This document shows, in pieces, positions 28,146 to 37,949 of a DNA stretch of 64,000 nt. Within the stretch, counting starts at the first letter, position 1. Each line of letters opens with the position of its first letter. Under the pieces are notes generated by a model. That model made no database searches. It was not told the DNA's origin and saw nothing but the letters and a program-made list of their open reading frames with translations. Origin of the DNA: Altererythrobacter aquiaggeris (GTDB lineage: Bacteria; Pseudomonadota; Alphaproteobacteria; Sphingomonadales; Sphingomonadaceae); assembly GCF_037154015.1 (NCBI RefSeq), contig NZ_JBANRL010000001.1:2562839-2626838 (forward strand), read 5' to 3'. Both the position numbers and the translations under genes were made by a program.

Positions 28146-29303
28146 GCCGCGCTGGTTAAACCTGCGGCCCACCAGAGATGCGGCGATATTGGTTTTTTGG
28201 ACATCAGTCGTTCCGCCCGCGATACCCCATGCAAAACCGTCACGAACACGCTGTTCCATCGGGTATTCCTTTGAATAGCCGTATCCGCCCATCAGTTGCA
28301 TCCCGTTTGCGGTGACTTCACGGACCATTTCGTTGGAATAACATTTGGCAACCGAGCTTTCGTAAACACCCGGCAGGCCATCGCCCGCCGAGACAGCGGC
28401 ACGGTGGATCAGCAGGCGCGCGGCCTCCACCTGCATGGCCATTTCAGCCAGCTTGATCTGCACGCCCTGAAAATCGGCAATCGGTTTGCCGAAAGCCTCG
28501 CGCTCCTGTGTATATTGCACAACATCTTCCAGCGCAGCCGCCGCAATCCCCAGCCCCATGGTGGCGTTACCGCACCGCTCCAGCCCGAACGCAGTCATCA
28601 GGCGTCCAAAACCGCCTTTTTCCATGATCAGATTGGCTTTCGGCACCCGCACTTGGTCAAGGAAGATATCCGCCGATGGTATGCCGCGAAAGCCCATCAT
28701 TTCTTCCGGCTTGCCAAAGCTGACACCGGGCCGCGTTTTCTCGACCATCACCGCGCCGATGCCATTTGCGCCCTGGACGCCGTCGAACCGGCAATAGGTG
28801 ATGTAATAATCCGAGTGCCCTGCGCCCGAGGTCCAGCGTTTCTGCCCGCTGATGACGATTTCATCGCCGTCGAAGCTGGCAGTGGTGGCAAGGTCGGTCA
28901 GCGCCGTGCCGGCATTGGGCTCCGACATGGAAACCGCCACGATCTTTTCGCCCCGGATGACTTGCGGAATGATTTCGGCCTTCAGCTCATCGGAAGCGAA
29001 GTGCTGGACAGTGCGAACCGGGCCGGTCAGTGCTTCGAACACCGGAAACGCCGCCGCCACGGAGATTTTTGCAAATTCCTCCAAGACGAGCAGCGCCTCG
29101 AGATGGCCAAGACCCAAACCGCCGTATTTCTCCGGCAGGTTCACGCCTAGAAAGCCCATTTCGCCGTACCGGCGCAGCATCTCGTGAGGCACCGGTATAT
29201 CCTTTGCCTCCAGCTCGCGGGCGAGTTCCGGCAATTCGGCCCGGGCAAATTTGCGGGCGGCATCCTGCAGCTCTTGCTGCTGCTCTGTCAGATTGAAATC
29301 CAT
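28143..29303 (-). CDS. Acyl-CoA dehydrogenase
   Basis: FAD enzyme of 386 aa that introduces the alpha-beta double bond in acyl-CoA. Family signatures: SEPNAGTALTDL and KRWTSGAGHSDYYI (FAD/substrate region), MGFRGIPSADI, and the C-terminal GYGYSKEYPMEQRVRD. The ATG at 29303 (MDFNLTEQQ start) is the standard beginning; a longer ORF would run through tRNA-Thr. The window's etfAB would accept its electrons, although they are not adjacent. Chain-length specificity cannot be read. Confidence 0.92.
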   Translation of the reverse strand: MDFNLTEQQQELQDAARKFARAELPELARELEAKDIPVPHEMLRRYGEMGFLGVNLPEKYGGLGLGHLEALLVLEEFAKISVAAAFPVFEALTGPVRTVQHFASDELKAEIIPQVIRGEKIVAVSMSEPNAGTALTDLATTASFDGDEIVISGQKRWTSGAGHSDYYITYCRFDGVQGANGIGAVMVEKTRPGVSFGKPEEMMGFRGIPSADIFLDQVRVPKANLIMEKGGFGRLMTAFGLERCGNATMGLGIAAAALEDVVQYTQEREAFGKPIADFQGVQIKLAEMAMQVEAARLLIHRAAVSAGDGLPGVYESSVAKCYSNEMVREVTANGMQLMGGYGYSKEYPMEQRVRDGFAWGIAGGTTDVQKTNIAASLVGRRFNQRG

Positions 29304-29366
29304 ACTCGGCAACCTAGCTGCAAAACCGCGCAACGTAAGTGCATTTAATGGCACATTCGAGGGAAA

Positions 29367-29441
29367 TGGTGCCACGAGAGAGAATCGAACTCTCGACCTC
29401 ACCCTTACCAAGGGTGCGCTCTACCACTGAGCTACCGCGGC
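29367..29441 (-). tRNA. tRNA-Thr (anticodon GGT)
   Basis: Complete cloverleaf on the minus strand. The 5' acceptor GCCGCGG pairs with TCGTGGC (two G-T pairs), the discriminator is A, and CCA is encoded at 29367-29369. The D arm is GCTCAGTGGTAGAGC. The anticodon stem CACCC/GGGTG carries loop TTGGTAA, with anticodon GGT at plus positions 29407-29409. The T arm GAGAGTTCGATTCTC is intact. Confidence 0.97.
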
Positions 29442-29569
29442 ACACCTGTCCGGTGCGAAATTTCGCAGAATTGCCGGGCCGACAAATGGCCGTCCGCAAC
29501 AGGGGCGCGCTATTGGCTGCATGATCCCTCCTTGTCAAGCAATGCGCGGTGCTGCATCGGCTGCGGATA

Positions 29570-29716
29570 ATGCCCGATGACAAACAAGAATTGACCCGCG
29601 AAGAACGTCTCGCTGCAAAACTGCGCGAAAATCTGCGCCGCCGGAAATCGCAAGCGCGGGACATGGAGAGCGACAAGAGCAAAGACAATCTAGCCAAAGA
29701 CGCTTCCGAAAGCTAA
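29570..29716 (+). CDS. Small basic protein, 48 aa
   Basis: Short ORF beginning MPDDKQELTREERLAAKLRE and followed by an Arg/Lys-rich stretch (NLRRRKSQ). It is highly charged, has no hydrophobic segment, and looks like a helical, possibly nucleic-acid-binding peptide. It ends 36 bp before gpmA on the same strand and may open that operon. I recall similar short proteins upstream of gpmA in related bacteria, but this is memory rather than a search. Function unknown. Confidence 0.6.
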   Translation: MPDDKQELTREERLAAKLRENLRRRKSQARDMESDKSKDNLAKDASES

Positions 29717-29752
29717 CGGACGGCGCTCTGTATTGCCCGGGAGCGACACACT

Positions 29753-30439
29753 TTGCCAACCTTGATCCTAGTTCGCCACGGCCAGAGCCAATGGAATCTG
29801 GAAAATCGTTTCACCGGCTGGTGGGATGTCGATCTGACCGAACAGGGTATCGAGGAAGCGATAGCGGCCGGCGAATTGCTGGCGGCCAAAGATATCATGC
29901 CGACACGCGCCTTCACCTCGCTCCAGCTTCGCGCGATCAAGACGCTTCATCTGGCGCTCGAATCGGCCGGGCGTTTGTGGATCCCCGAAACCAAGGATTG
30001 GCGGTTGAACGAACGCCATTACGGCGGTCTAACCGGTCTCGACAAGCAGGAAACGCGTAACAAACACGGCGACGAACAAGTGCAAATCTGGCGCCGCAGT
30101 TATGATGTACCGCCGCCTGAAATGGAGCCGGGCCATGATTATGACATGCGCGATGATCCGCGTTATGCCGGGATCGACATTCCCGCGACCGAAAGCCTGA
30201 AACTGACAATCGAGCGCGTACTGCCTTACTTCAAGACCGAAATCATGCCGGTATTGGCCAGCGGAGAGACGGTGATTATCTCGGCCCACGGCAATAGCCT
30301 GAGGGCGCTGGTGAAACATCTGTCGAATATCTCCGACGAAGAAATTACCGGGCTCGAAATTCCGACCGGCCAGCCGATTGTGTATGATTTTGGCGATGAT
30401 ATGGTGCCGGGCGAACGTTATTATCTGAAGGACAGCTAA
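29753..30439 (+). CDS. gpmA: 2,3-bisphosphoglycerate-dependent phosphoglycerate mutase
   Basis: Glycolytic/gluconeogenic enzyme interconverting 3- and 2-phosphoglycerate. 228 aa. The phosphohistidine motif [10 protein letters not shown] opens the protein, [10 protein letters not shown] lies at about 85-94, and the second catalytic His is in [10 protein letters not shown]. The start is TTG at 29753 with CGGGAG (29738-29743) upstream; no in-frame ATG lies before the RHG motif. It is followed 2 bp later by purE. Confidence 0.94.
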   Translation: MPTLILVRHGQSQWNLENRFTGWWDVDLTEQGIEEAIAAGELLAAKDIMPTRAFTSLQLRAIKTLHLALESAGRLWIPETKDWRLNERHYGGLTGLDKQETRNKHGDEQVQIWRRSYDVPPPEMEPGHDYDMRDDPRYAGIDIPATESLKLTIERVLPYFKTEIMPVLASGETVIISAHGNSLRALVKHLSNISDEEITGLEIPTGQPIVYDFGDDMVPGERYYLKDS

Positions 30440-30441
30440 TT

Positions 30442-30927
30442 ATGTCTGGGGGCAAAATAGCCATCGTGATGGGTAGCCAGTCCGACTGGCCGACGATGAA
30501 GCACACTGCGGATGTGCTGGGCGAACTGGGTGTCGAGCACGAAGCGCGGATTATCTCGGCCCACCGCACGCCCGGCCGCATGGTGGCTTTTGCCGAAGGT
30601 GCCGAAGGCGAAGGCTTCGACGTTATTATCGCAGGCGCGGGCGGTGCCGCGCATTTGCCCGGCATGATAGCTGCCATGACGCACCTCCCGGTGCTGGGCG
30701 TTCCGGTCCGGTCGAAAGCGTTGTCCGGCCTCGATAGTTTGCTGTCCATTGTCCAGATGCCTGCCGGCGTTCCCACCGGCACGCTGGCAATCGGCGAGGC
30801 CGGGGCAACCAATGCAGGACTGCTCGCCGCAGCGATTATTGCCCTGCATGATGACGGGCTGCGGCAGCGGCTGCAAGATTGGCGGCAAGCGCGCAGCGAT
30901 GCTGTTGCGCAGCGACCGGCGGACTGA
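30442..30927 (+). CDS. purE: N5-carboxyaminoimidazole ribonucleotide mutase
   Basis: Purine pathway mutase of 161 aa that moves the carboxylate of N5-CAIR to give CAIR. The [11 protein letters not shown] motif is at residues 10-20, and the active-site SAHRTPGRM and [11 protein letters not shown] follow. The stop overlaps the purK start (TGATG). Standard class I PurE, paired with PurK as usual. Confidence 0.96.
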   Translation: MSGGKIAIVMGSQSDWPTMKHTADVLGELGVEHEARIISAHRTPGRMVAFAEGAEGEGFDVIIAGAGGAAHLPGMIAAMTHLPVLGVPVRSKALSGLDSLLSIVQMPAGVPTGTLAIGEAGATNAGLLAAAIIALHDDGLRQRLQDWRQARSDAVAQRPAD

Positions 30928-31985
30928 TGATTCCTCCCGGCAGTACCATCGGCATTCTTGGCGGCGGCCAGCTGGGCCGGATGCTGGCGATTGCCGCCGC
31001 GCAAATGGGCTACCGCTGTCACATCTATGCGCCTGAACAGACCAGCGTGGCTGCTGAAGTCAGTGCGGAGTTTACCTGCGCGGGGTGGTATGACCATCAG
31101 GCGATGGCGCGTTTCGTCGCCGCTTGCGATGTGGTGACTTATGAATTCGAGAACGTCCCGGTGGAACCGCTGGCGCATATTCCGGACAACAAACTTCATC
31201 CGCATCCGCGCGCGCTTGAAACAGCGCAGGACAGGGTTGCGGAAAAGCAATTCGTCTCCGCCTTGGGCGGCAATCCGGCCCCCTATGCGCCCGTGCCAAA
31301 GCCGGGTGATCTGGTTGCGGCGGTTGCAGAGATCGGCACGCCCGGTATCCTCAAAACCTGCCGAGACGGATATGACGGCAAAGGACAATGGCGGATCGAT
31401 GCCGATACTGATCTGACCACGCTCGATTTGCCCGATGCGCCACTGGTCTATGAAGGGTTTGTCAATTTCGCCGCTGAATTTTCGGTTATTCTTGTTCGCG
31501 CAGCGGACGGCGATATCCGCTTTTACGAAAGTGCCGAAAACGTCCATGAGGGCGGGATATTGGCGCTGTCGAGCCTACCCGCCTCGGCGATGATCGGCAG
31601 TCAGGTCTCCGCCGCACGAAAACTCGCCGCAGCCATTGCCGCGAAGCTTGAATATATCGGCGTGTTGACGTGCGAATTTTTCGCTACCTCTGCCGGACCG
31701 GTCTTCAATGAAATGGCTCCCCGGGTACACAATTCGGGGCACTGGACGATCGAGGGCGCGGCCACCAGCCAGTTCGCCAACCATATTCGGGCAATCTGCG
31801 GCTTGGCGCTGGGTGCGACTGACACTGTCGGGGCCAAAACCCGGATGCTCAATCTGATCGGCGACAAGGCCGATGCGGCGCAGGAGTTGTTGGCGGACCC
31901 GCTCACCCATGTGCACCTTTACGGCAAACGCGAAGCGCGCGAGGGGCGCAAGATGGGCCATGCCACGCGGATCGAAATGAAATGA
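30927..31985 (+). CDS. purK: N5-carboxyaminoimidazole ribonucleotide synthase
   Basis: ATP-grasp enzyme of 352 aa that carboxylates AIR with ATP and bicarbonate for PurE. N-terminal GILGGGQLGRMLAIAA and the ATP-grasp segments KTCRDGYDGKGQW and NEMAPRVHNSGHWT are present. The ATG at 30927 shares one base with the purE stop; a longer ORF start inside purE is not needed. It overlaps folA by 4 bp at its 3' end. Confidence 0.95.
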   Translation: MIPPGSTIGILGGGQLGRMLAIAAAQMGYRCHIYAPEQTSVAAEVSAEFTCAGWYDHQAMARFVAACDVVTYEFENVPVEPLAHIPDNKLHPHPRALETAQDRVAEKQFVSALGGNPAPYAPVPKPGDLVAAVAEIGTPGILKTCRDGYDGKGQWRIDADTDLTTLDLPDAPLVYEGFVNFAAEFSVILVRAADGDIRFYESAENVHEGGILALSSLPASAMIGSQVSAARKLAAAIAAKLEYIGVLTCEFFATSAGPVFNEMAPRVHNSGHWTIEGAATSQFANHIRAICGLALGATDTVGAKTRMLNLIGDKADAAQELLADPLTHVHLYGKREAREGRKMGHATRIEMK

Positions 31986-32467
31986 AAGCAAAGCCGTTCA
32001 TGGTCGTTGCCCGCGCGCAAAACGGGGTAATCGGGCGGGATGGCAAGCTGCCGTGGCACCTGCCTGCCGATCTGAAACATTTCAAAGCACTCACTATCGG
32101 CAAGCCGATGATCATGGGCCGTACCACGTTCGAAAGCCTCCCCGGACTGCTACCCGGCCGCCGCCATATTGTGCTGACCACCAATCACAGCTGGTCTGCC
32201 GAGGGTGCGGAAGTTGCCTACACCGCCGACGAAGCCCTGGAAAAGGCGGGCAGCGGCGAGATCGCCATAATCGGCGGCGCGCAGATCTATGCGCTGTTTC
32301 TGAATTCGGCCGAGCGGATCGAACTCACTGAAGTTTTGATCGAAGCGGATGGTGACACCTATTTACCCGCTTTCGGTCCGGAATGGCATGAAACGGCACG
32401 CGAAGCATTCGCCGCGCGGGATGACCGGCCAGCCTATGCCTTCGTCACACTGGAGCGCAGACCATGA
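31982..32467 (+). CDS. folA: Dihydrofolate reductase
   Basis: Reduces dihydrofolate to tetrahydrofolate with NADPH, 161 aa. Signatures are IGRDGKLPWHLPADLKHFK (active-site region), MGRTTFESLP (cofactor binding), and IIGGAQIYALF. It overlaps purK upstream and the dipeptidase gene downstream by 4 bp each. It is the trimethoprim target class; nothing in the sequence suggests a resistance variant. Confidence 0.95.
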   Translation: MKAKPFMVVARAQNGVIGRDGKLPWHLPADLKHFKALTIGKPMIMGRTTFESLPGLLPGRRHIVLTTNHSWSAEGAEVAYTADEALEKAGSGEIAIIGGAQIYALFLNSAERIELTEVLIEADGDTYLPAFGPEWHETAREAFAARDDRPAYAFVTLERRP

Positions 32468-33633
32468 AAAAATTCCTCATCGCAATGCTCGTGCTGATAG
32501 CGATTGCGGCGATCGGCTTTTTCGGATTTGCTCCGGCTTATATTGACCGCAACATGAATGCGCTGGACGGCAAGCCGCTGCCCGAAATCACTGCCAAAGC
32601 GCAAGCTCTGCATAAGACGCTGACCATCGTCGATCTGCATTCCGACAGCCTGCTGTGGAAACGCGATGTGCTGGCCGCGAATGACTATGGCCATATGGAC
32701 CTGCCGCGCCTGCGGCAGGGCAATGTCGCGCTGCAAGTGTTTTCCAGCGTCACGAAAACCCCGACCGACCAGAATTACGATAATAACAGCGCGGATGGCG
32801 ATAACATCACGCCGCTGGTCATCGGCCAATTGCAGCCGCTGCGGACATGGAACTCGCTGCTCGAACGCTCGCTATACCATTCGCAAAAGCTTGACCGCGC
32901 GATTGGCAAAAACAGCGACGGCTTGATCAAAATGGAAACCGCCAATGATGTTGGCGGGCTGCTGGGCCGCCGCGCCGTAAAAGGGCCGCGCAGCATCGGT
33001 GCGATTCTCTCGGTCGAAGGGCTTCATAATCTAGAAGGCAATCCGGATAATCTGGACAGGCTTTATGACGCCGGGTTCCGCATGGCCAGCCTGACACATT
33101 TTTTCGATAATGAACTGGGCGGGTCGATGCACGGCGAAAGCAAAGGCGGGCTGACTGCTATGGGCCGCGATGTCGTGCAGCGGATGGAAGCCAAAGGCAT
33201 GATCGTGGATATCGCGCATCTCAGCCACAAGGGTGTGGCCGAGGTGCTGGCTATGGCCAAGCGGCCGGTTGTCTCCAGCCATGGCGGCGTGCAGGCAACC
33301 TGCGACGTCAATCGCAACCTGAGTGATGAGGAAATCCGCGGCCTGGCAGCCACAGGCGGTATAATCGGCGTCGGTTATTGGGAAGGCGCGGTGTGCGACA
33401 CTTCGCCCGCGGCAATCGTAAAAGCGATGAAACATATCCGCGATCTGGTCGGCATTGAACACGTCGCGCTGGGTAGCGATTATGACGGCACGATCACCGC
33501 GCGCTTCGACACCAGCGGTTTGGTCCATGTGACACAGGCGTTGATGACTGCAGGCTTCACCGAAGAAGAAATCCGCGCCGTGATGGGCGGCAATGCCGTG
33601 CGTGTCCTGACCGAGGGCCTCAAACCGCGATGA
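32464..33633 (+). CDS. Membrane dipeptidase (M19 family)
   Basis: Zinc dipeptidase of 389 aa related to renal dipeptidase. An N-terminal hydrophobic segment (about 4-25) acts as signal or anchor, so it is expected in the periplasm. Zinc and active-site motifs are VDLHSDSLLW (about 57-66), VEGLHNLE, ADI-like DIAHLSHKGV, VSSHGGV and GSDYDG. It sits inside the housekeeping operon with ATGA overlaps on both sides (folA and ribF). The substrate is probably D/L dipeptides. Confidence 0.9.
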   Translation: MKKFLIAMLVLIAIAAIGFFGFAPAYIDRNMNALDGKPLPEITAKAQALHKTLTIVDLHSDSLLWKRDVLAANDYGHMDLPRLRQGNVALQVFSSVTKTPTDQNYDNNSADGDNITPLVIGQLQPLRTWNSLLERSLYHSQKLDRAIGKNSDGLIKMETANDVGGLLGRRAVKGPRSIGAILSVEGLHNLEGNPDNLDRLYDAGFRMASLTHFFDNELGGSMHGESKGGLTAMGRDVVQRMEAKGMIVDIAHLSHKGVAEVLAMAKRPVVSSHGGVQATCDVNRNLSDEEIRGLAATGGIIGVGYWEGAVCDTSPAAIVKAMKHIRDLVGIEHVALGSDYDGTITARFDTSGLVHVTQALMTAGFTEEEIRAVMGGNAVRVLTEGLKPR

Positions 33634-34571
33634 TCCGCCTCGATCACCGTCAACCTGTGCCGGAGCCGTTACGCGGGGCAATTGTTGCGCTGGGCAATTT
33701 TGACGGGTTTCATCTGGGCCATCAGGCGGTTGTGCGCGAAACGGTGGAATGGGCCCGCGCCGAAGGCCGCCCTGCGATCATCGCTACATTCGATCCGCAT
33801 CCGGTGCGCCATTTCGCACCCGATGTGCCGCCATTCCGCCTGACTTCGCTGGACCAGCGGCAAGAGCTTTTTGGTAAAACCGGTGCAGCCGCAATGCTGG
33901 TGTTTCATTTCGGCGAAGAGCTTGCCAGCACCACGGCCGAGGACTTCATCGGCGAACTTCTGGCGAAGCGAATCGGCGCAGCGGGCGTCGTCACAGGCGA
34001 GGATTTCACTTTTGGCAAAGCGCGCGGCGGCAACCGCGATGTGTTGCGCGATGTCGGTAGGCTGCATGGCATCGAGGCGCGGGCGATCGGGCCGGTAAAT
34101 GCAAACGAGGAAGTCATCTCCTCCAGCCGCATCCGCGAGGCGCTGAAAAACGGCGATCCGCAGGAGGCCGCGCGCCTGCTTACCCGCCCCTTCACCATTC
34201 GCGGCATCGTGCAGCACGGGGACAAGGTCGGGCGCACCATCGGCTATCCCACCGCGAATATCGCGCTGGAGCATTATCAGCGCCCCAGATACGGTATTTA
34301 CGCCGTCACCGCAGAGATAATGGATACGGGCGAGAAGCTGCAAGGCGCGGCCAATGTCGGCATCCGGCCGACTTTCGATCCGCCCAAGGAGTTGCTGGAA
34401 CCCTATTTCTTCGACTTTGAAGGCGACCTTTATGGCCGCGAGATCGAGGTGGCCTTTTGGCACTTTATCCGCCCCGAGGCGAAGTTCGACAACCTTGATG
34501 ATTTGGTCGCCCGGATGGAGCGGGATTGCGACGAAGCAAGAAGGCTTCTAAGCGGCCCCCAAGATATCTAG
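33630..34571 (+). CDS. ribF: Bifunctional riboflavin kinase / FAD synthetase
   Basis: Makes FMN and then FAD from riboflavin and ATP. 313 aa. The N-terminal FAD synthetase domain has GNFDGFHLGHQA (about 22-33) and the ISSSRIREAL segment. The C-terminal flavokinase domain (about 185-310) has GRTIGYPTANI. It lies 7 bp before ileS, a linkage (ribF-ileS-lspA) found widely in bacteria, which strengthens all three calls. Confidence 0.95.
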   Translation: MIRLDHRQPVPEPLRGAIVALGNFDGFHLGHQAVVRETVEWARAEGRPAIIATFDPHPVRHFAPDVPPFRLTSLDQRQELFGKTGAAAMLVFHFGEELASTTAEDFIGELLAKRIGAAGVVTGEDFTFGKARGGNRDVLRDVGRLHGIEARAIGPVNANEEVISSSRIREALKNGDPQEAARLLTRPFTIRGIVQHGDKVGRTIGYPTANIALEHYQRPRYGIYAVTAEIMDTGEKLQGAANVGIRPTFDPPKELLEPYFFDFEGDLYGREIEVAFWHFIRPEAKFDNLDDLVARMERDCDEARRLLSGPQDI

Positions 34572-34578
34572 GGCACAT

Positions 34579-37419
34579 ATGACCGACGACAGCACAAAGC
34601 GGGATTACAAGGACACGGTTTTCCTGCCGAAAACCGAGTTTCCGATGAAGGCCGGGCTTCCGCAGAAGGAACCGGGCATTCTGGCGCGCTGGCAAGCGGC
34701 GGATCAGTATCAGAAATTGCGCGAGGCGCGCGAAGGCCGCGAGAAGTTCATCCTCCACGACGGCCCGCCCTACGCCAATGGCGACATGCATATCGGCCAT
34801 GCGCTGAACCATGTGCTCAAAGACACGGTTGTCCGCACGCAGAGCCTGCTGGGCAAGGATGCGCCTTATGTGCCGGGCTGGGATTGCCACGGCCTGCCGA
34901 TCGAATGGAAGGTGGAGGAACTCTACCGCAAGAAGAAGAAAGACAAGAAGGACGTCCCGGCAAAGGAATTCCGCGCCGAATGCCGCGCCTATGCGCAAGG
35001 CTGGGTCGATGTGCAGCGCGAACAGCTGAAACGCCTCGGCATCGGCGGACGGTGGGACAAACCCTATCTGACCATGCGGCCCGAAGCCGAAGGGCAGATC
35101 GTGGCCGAGCTGATGAAATTCGCCGAGAGCGGCCAGCTCTATCGCGGGTCCAAGCCGGTGATGTGGTCGCCGGTCGAGGAGACGGCACTGGCGGAGGCCG
35201 AGGTCGAATATGAAGACCTGACCGACAGCCCGCAGATCGATGTGGCGTTCGAGATTGTCGAATCGCCGATTGCGGAATTGGTCGGCGCTCATGCGGTAAT
35301 CTGGACGACGACGCCGTGGACGATTCCGGTGAACCAGGCTTTGGCTTATGGACCGGATTTCCCATACGTCGTATTTGAGCAGCAATCTGGCGAGCAAGCT
35401 GGAAGGCGATTCTTAATTGCTGCTGTTCAATATGAGGCGTTTTGCGAACGGACCGATTTAGGGCATTTGCCGCTCGATCCAAGCGAAACTGCCGAAGGGA
35501 TTCTTCGTAGCTACTCAGGCTCCGAACTAGCCGGAACCATCGTTCGCCACCCGATGCACCATCTCGGCGGGTTCTACGCCAAGCCGCGCCCGATGCTGCC
35601 CGGCGAATTTGTTACCACCGACAGCGGCACCGGCATCGTCCATATGGCTCCCGATCACGGCGAGGACGATTTCGAGCTGTGCAAGGCTAATGGCATTGAT
35701 CCGGTTTTCGCTGTCGAGCGCGACGGGCGATACCGCGACGACTGGTTGTGGCTGGGCGGCGATGATGACCGGCGACGCAGTGTCATCAACAAGCCCTTCA
35801 ACGCGCCTGACGGACCGATCTGCAACGATCTGCGCGAGGCGGGCGCGCTGCTTTCCGCCAGTGCTGACTACAAGCACAGCTATCCGCATTCATGGCGCAG
35901 CAAAGCCAAGCTGATTTATCGCTGCACCCCGCAATGGTTCATCGGCATGGACGAGAAGCTTTCGAGCGATGCTACCTTGCGTGAAACCGCAATGCAGGCC
36001 ATCGCCGATACGCGCTTCATTCCTGAAAAGGGCCGTAATCGCCTGCGCTCTATGGTCGAGGGCCGCCCGGACTGGCTGATCAGCCGCCAGCGCGCATGGG
36101 GTGTGCCGATTGCGCTGTTTGTCCACCGTGAGACGGGCCAGCTATTGGTCGATCGCGCGGTGAACAACCGGATCGTCGCTGCTATTACAGCCGAAGGGGT
36201 GGATGCTTGGGATGAAGCCCGCGCCGCAGAGCTTCTTGGGCCGGATCGCGACCCTGAAGATTACGAGATGATCGCCGATATTCTCGACGTGTGGTTTGAC
36301 AGCGGCTGCACCCATGCATTCGTGCTCGAATCGGATGAGTGGCCCGAACTGCAATCGCCGGCGGACCTCTATCTGGAAGGCAGCGACCAGCATCGCGGCT
36401 GGTTCCAATCGTCGCTGCTCGAAAGCTGCGGGACGCGCGGCCGGGCGCCTTACAAGGCTGTTCTGACACACGGGTTCACGATGGATCCCAAGGGCATGAA
36501 GATGTCGAAAAGTCTGGGCAATACTGTCGATCCGCTAAAAGTGATGGAACAGTACGGCGCGGACATCATCCGGCTGTGGGCGCTATCGGTCGATTACACC
36601 GAAGACCACCGGATCGGCGATGAAATCCTCAAGGGTGTGGGTGACAGTTACCGGAAATTACGCAATACTTTCCGTTACATGCTGGGCGGTCTGAGTGATT
36701 TTGACGAGGCCGAGCGGGTTGCGGTGGCCGATATGCCCGAGCTGGAACGCTACGTGCTGGCGCTGCTGGGGCAGCTCGATGCGAAGCTGCGCCGCGCGGT
36801 GGACGATGTCGATTTCAACATCTACACCCGTTCACTGATCGACTTCATGAACGAAGACCTTTCGGCGTTCTTCTTCGATATCCGCAAGGACCGGCTCTAT
36901 TGCGATGCCCCGGGTGATCTCGATCGCCGCGCCTATCGCACCGTGATGCACATATTGTTCGAGGCACTCGTGCGCTATGCCGCGCCGGTGATGGTCTTTA
37001 CCGCCGAGGAAATCTGGCAAACCCGCTATCCTGACGGCGAGAGTGTGCATTTCCTCGAATGGCCGGATGTTCCGGCGGCAGACGCCGATGCTTCACGCTG
37101 GAATGCGCTGCGCGACCTGCGCGAGAAAGTGATGGAAGCCATCGAACCCCTGCGCCGCGACAAAATCATCCGCTCGGGCCTCGAGGCTGAAGTTACCGTT
37201 CCCCAAAACGCCGTCCCCGAAGGTTTCAGCGATGCCGATTTGGCCGAGCTGTTCATCACCGCGTCAGTCACGCGCGCGCAGGTGGACGGGGTGAATATCG
37301 CGCGGACATCCTATGACAAATGCGGTCGCTGCTGGCGGCTGCTCCCCGAAGTGGCGGACGATGGCGCGCTGTGCGATCGCTGCGATGATGTTGTTACCAG
37401 ACTGGATGCCGCAGCATGA
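34579..37419 (+). CDS. ileS: Isoleucyl-tRNA synthetase
   Basis: Class Ia synthetase of 946 aa that charges tRNA-Ile. The HIGH motif is in GDMHIGHALNH (about 72-82), KMSKS in KGMKMSKSLGN (about 636-646), and a C-terminal zinc knuckle has CGRCW...LCDRC. The editing domain (about 200-400) is present. It overlaps lspA by 4 bp. At about 35350-35520 the coding text shows less GC-rich codon choice than around it, within the editing domain, without breaking the frame. Confidence 0.97.
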   Translation: MTDDSTKRDYKDTVFLPKTEFPMKAGLPQKEPGILARWQAADQYQKLREAREGREKFILHDGPPYANGDMHIGHALNHVLKDTVVRTQSLLGKDAPYVPGWDCHGLPIEWKVEELYRKKKKDKKDVPAKEFRAECRAYAQGWVDVQREQLKRLGIGGRWDKPYLTMRPEAEGQIVAELMKFAESGQLYRGSKPVMWSPVEETALAEAEVEYEDLTDSPQIDVAFEIVESPIAELVGAHAVIWTTTPWTIPVNQALAYGPDFPYVVFEQQSGEQAGRRFLIAAVQYEAFCERTDLGHLPLDPSETAEGILRSYSGSELAGTIVRHPMHHLGGFYAKPRPMLPGEFVTTDSGTGIVHMAPDHGEDDFELCKANGIDPVFAVERDGRYRDDWLWLGGDDDRRRSVINKPFNAPDGPICNDLREAGALLSASADYKHSYPHSWRSKAKLIYRCTPQWFIGMDEKLSSDATLRETAMQAIADTRFIPEKGRNRLRSMVEGRPDWLISRQRAWGVPIALFVHRETGQLLVDRAVNNRIVAAITAEGVDAWDEARAAELLGPDRDPEDYEMIADILDVWFDSGCTHAFVLESDEWPELQSPADLYLEGSDQHRGWFQSSLLESCGTRGRAPYKAVLTHGFTMDPKGMKMSKSLGNTVDPLKVMEQYGADIIRLWALSVDYTEDHRIGDEILKGVGDSYRKLRNTFRYMLGGLSDFDEAERVAVADMPELERYVLALLGQLDAKLRRAVDDVDFNIYTRSLIDFMNEDLSAFFFDIRKDRLYCDAPGDLDRRAYRTVMHILFEALVRYAAPVMVFTAEEIWQTRYPDGESVHFLEWPDVPAADADASRWNALRDLREKVMEAIEPLRRDKIIRSGLEAEVTVPQNAVPEGFSDADLAELFITASVTRAQVDGVNIARTSYDKCGRCWRLLPEVADDGALCDRCDDVVTRLDAAA

Positions 37420-37946
37420 CCACGCTTTTCAACAAAGGCCGGCTGATCGGCCTGGCAATTGCCATCCTGATTTTCGTGCTTGACCAGTTTATCAAATATT
37501 ATGTCACCGGCCCGCTCGGTCTGAACCAGTTAGGCGACACGAAAGAGCTGATCCCGTTCTTCGATCTGACGTTTGCGCAAAATTTCGGCGTTTCGCTTGG
37601 CATGTTCGAAGCCACTTCAACCGAAATGCGCTGGGCGCTGGTGGCGGTCACCAGTCTGATTGCGCTGGTCGTGTTCGTGTGGATCATGCGCGAGAAGGCC
37701 TTGGGAGACATTATCGGCCTGTCGCTCATCCTTGGCGGCGCGCTGGGCAATATCCGCGACCGCTTCAATCTGGGCTATGTCGTCGATTATGCCGATCTGC
37801 ATATCGGCACATTCCGGCCCTTCCTGATTTTCAACCTTGCCGATGCTGCTATAACCATCGGCGTATTGATCATCCTTGCGCGCGCGTTCTTCCTGCGCGA
37901 CAAGGATGCCGACGAAATGGCCGCCGAGCCGGCTACGGAGAATTAA
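37416..37946 (+). CDS. lspA: Lipoprotein signal peptidase (signal peptidase II)
   Basis: Inner-membrane aspartyl protease that removes signal peptides from prolipoproteins. 176 aa with four helices. The catalytic aspartates are in the VVDYADLHIG region and in FNLADAAITIG. It overlaps the ileS stop by 4 bp and is followed 3 bp later by a lipoprotein gene, its likely substrate class. The opening DQFIKYYV matches the usual DQ(x)K signature. Confidence 0.95.
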   Translation: MTTLFNKGRLIGLAIAILIFVLDQFIKYYVTGPLGLNQLGDTKELIPFFDLTFAQNFGVSLGMFEATSTEMRWALVAVTSLIALVVFVWIMREKALGDIIGLSLILGGALGNIRDRFNLGYVVDYADLHIGTFRPFLIFNLADAAITIGVLIILARAFFLRDKDADEMAAEPATEN

Positions 37947-37949
37947 ACC

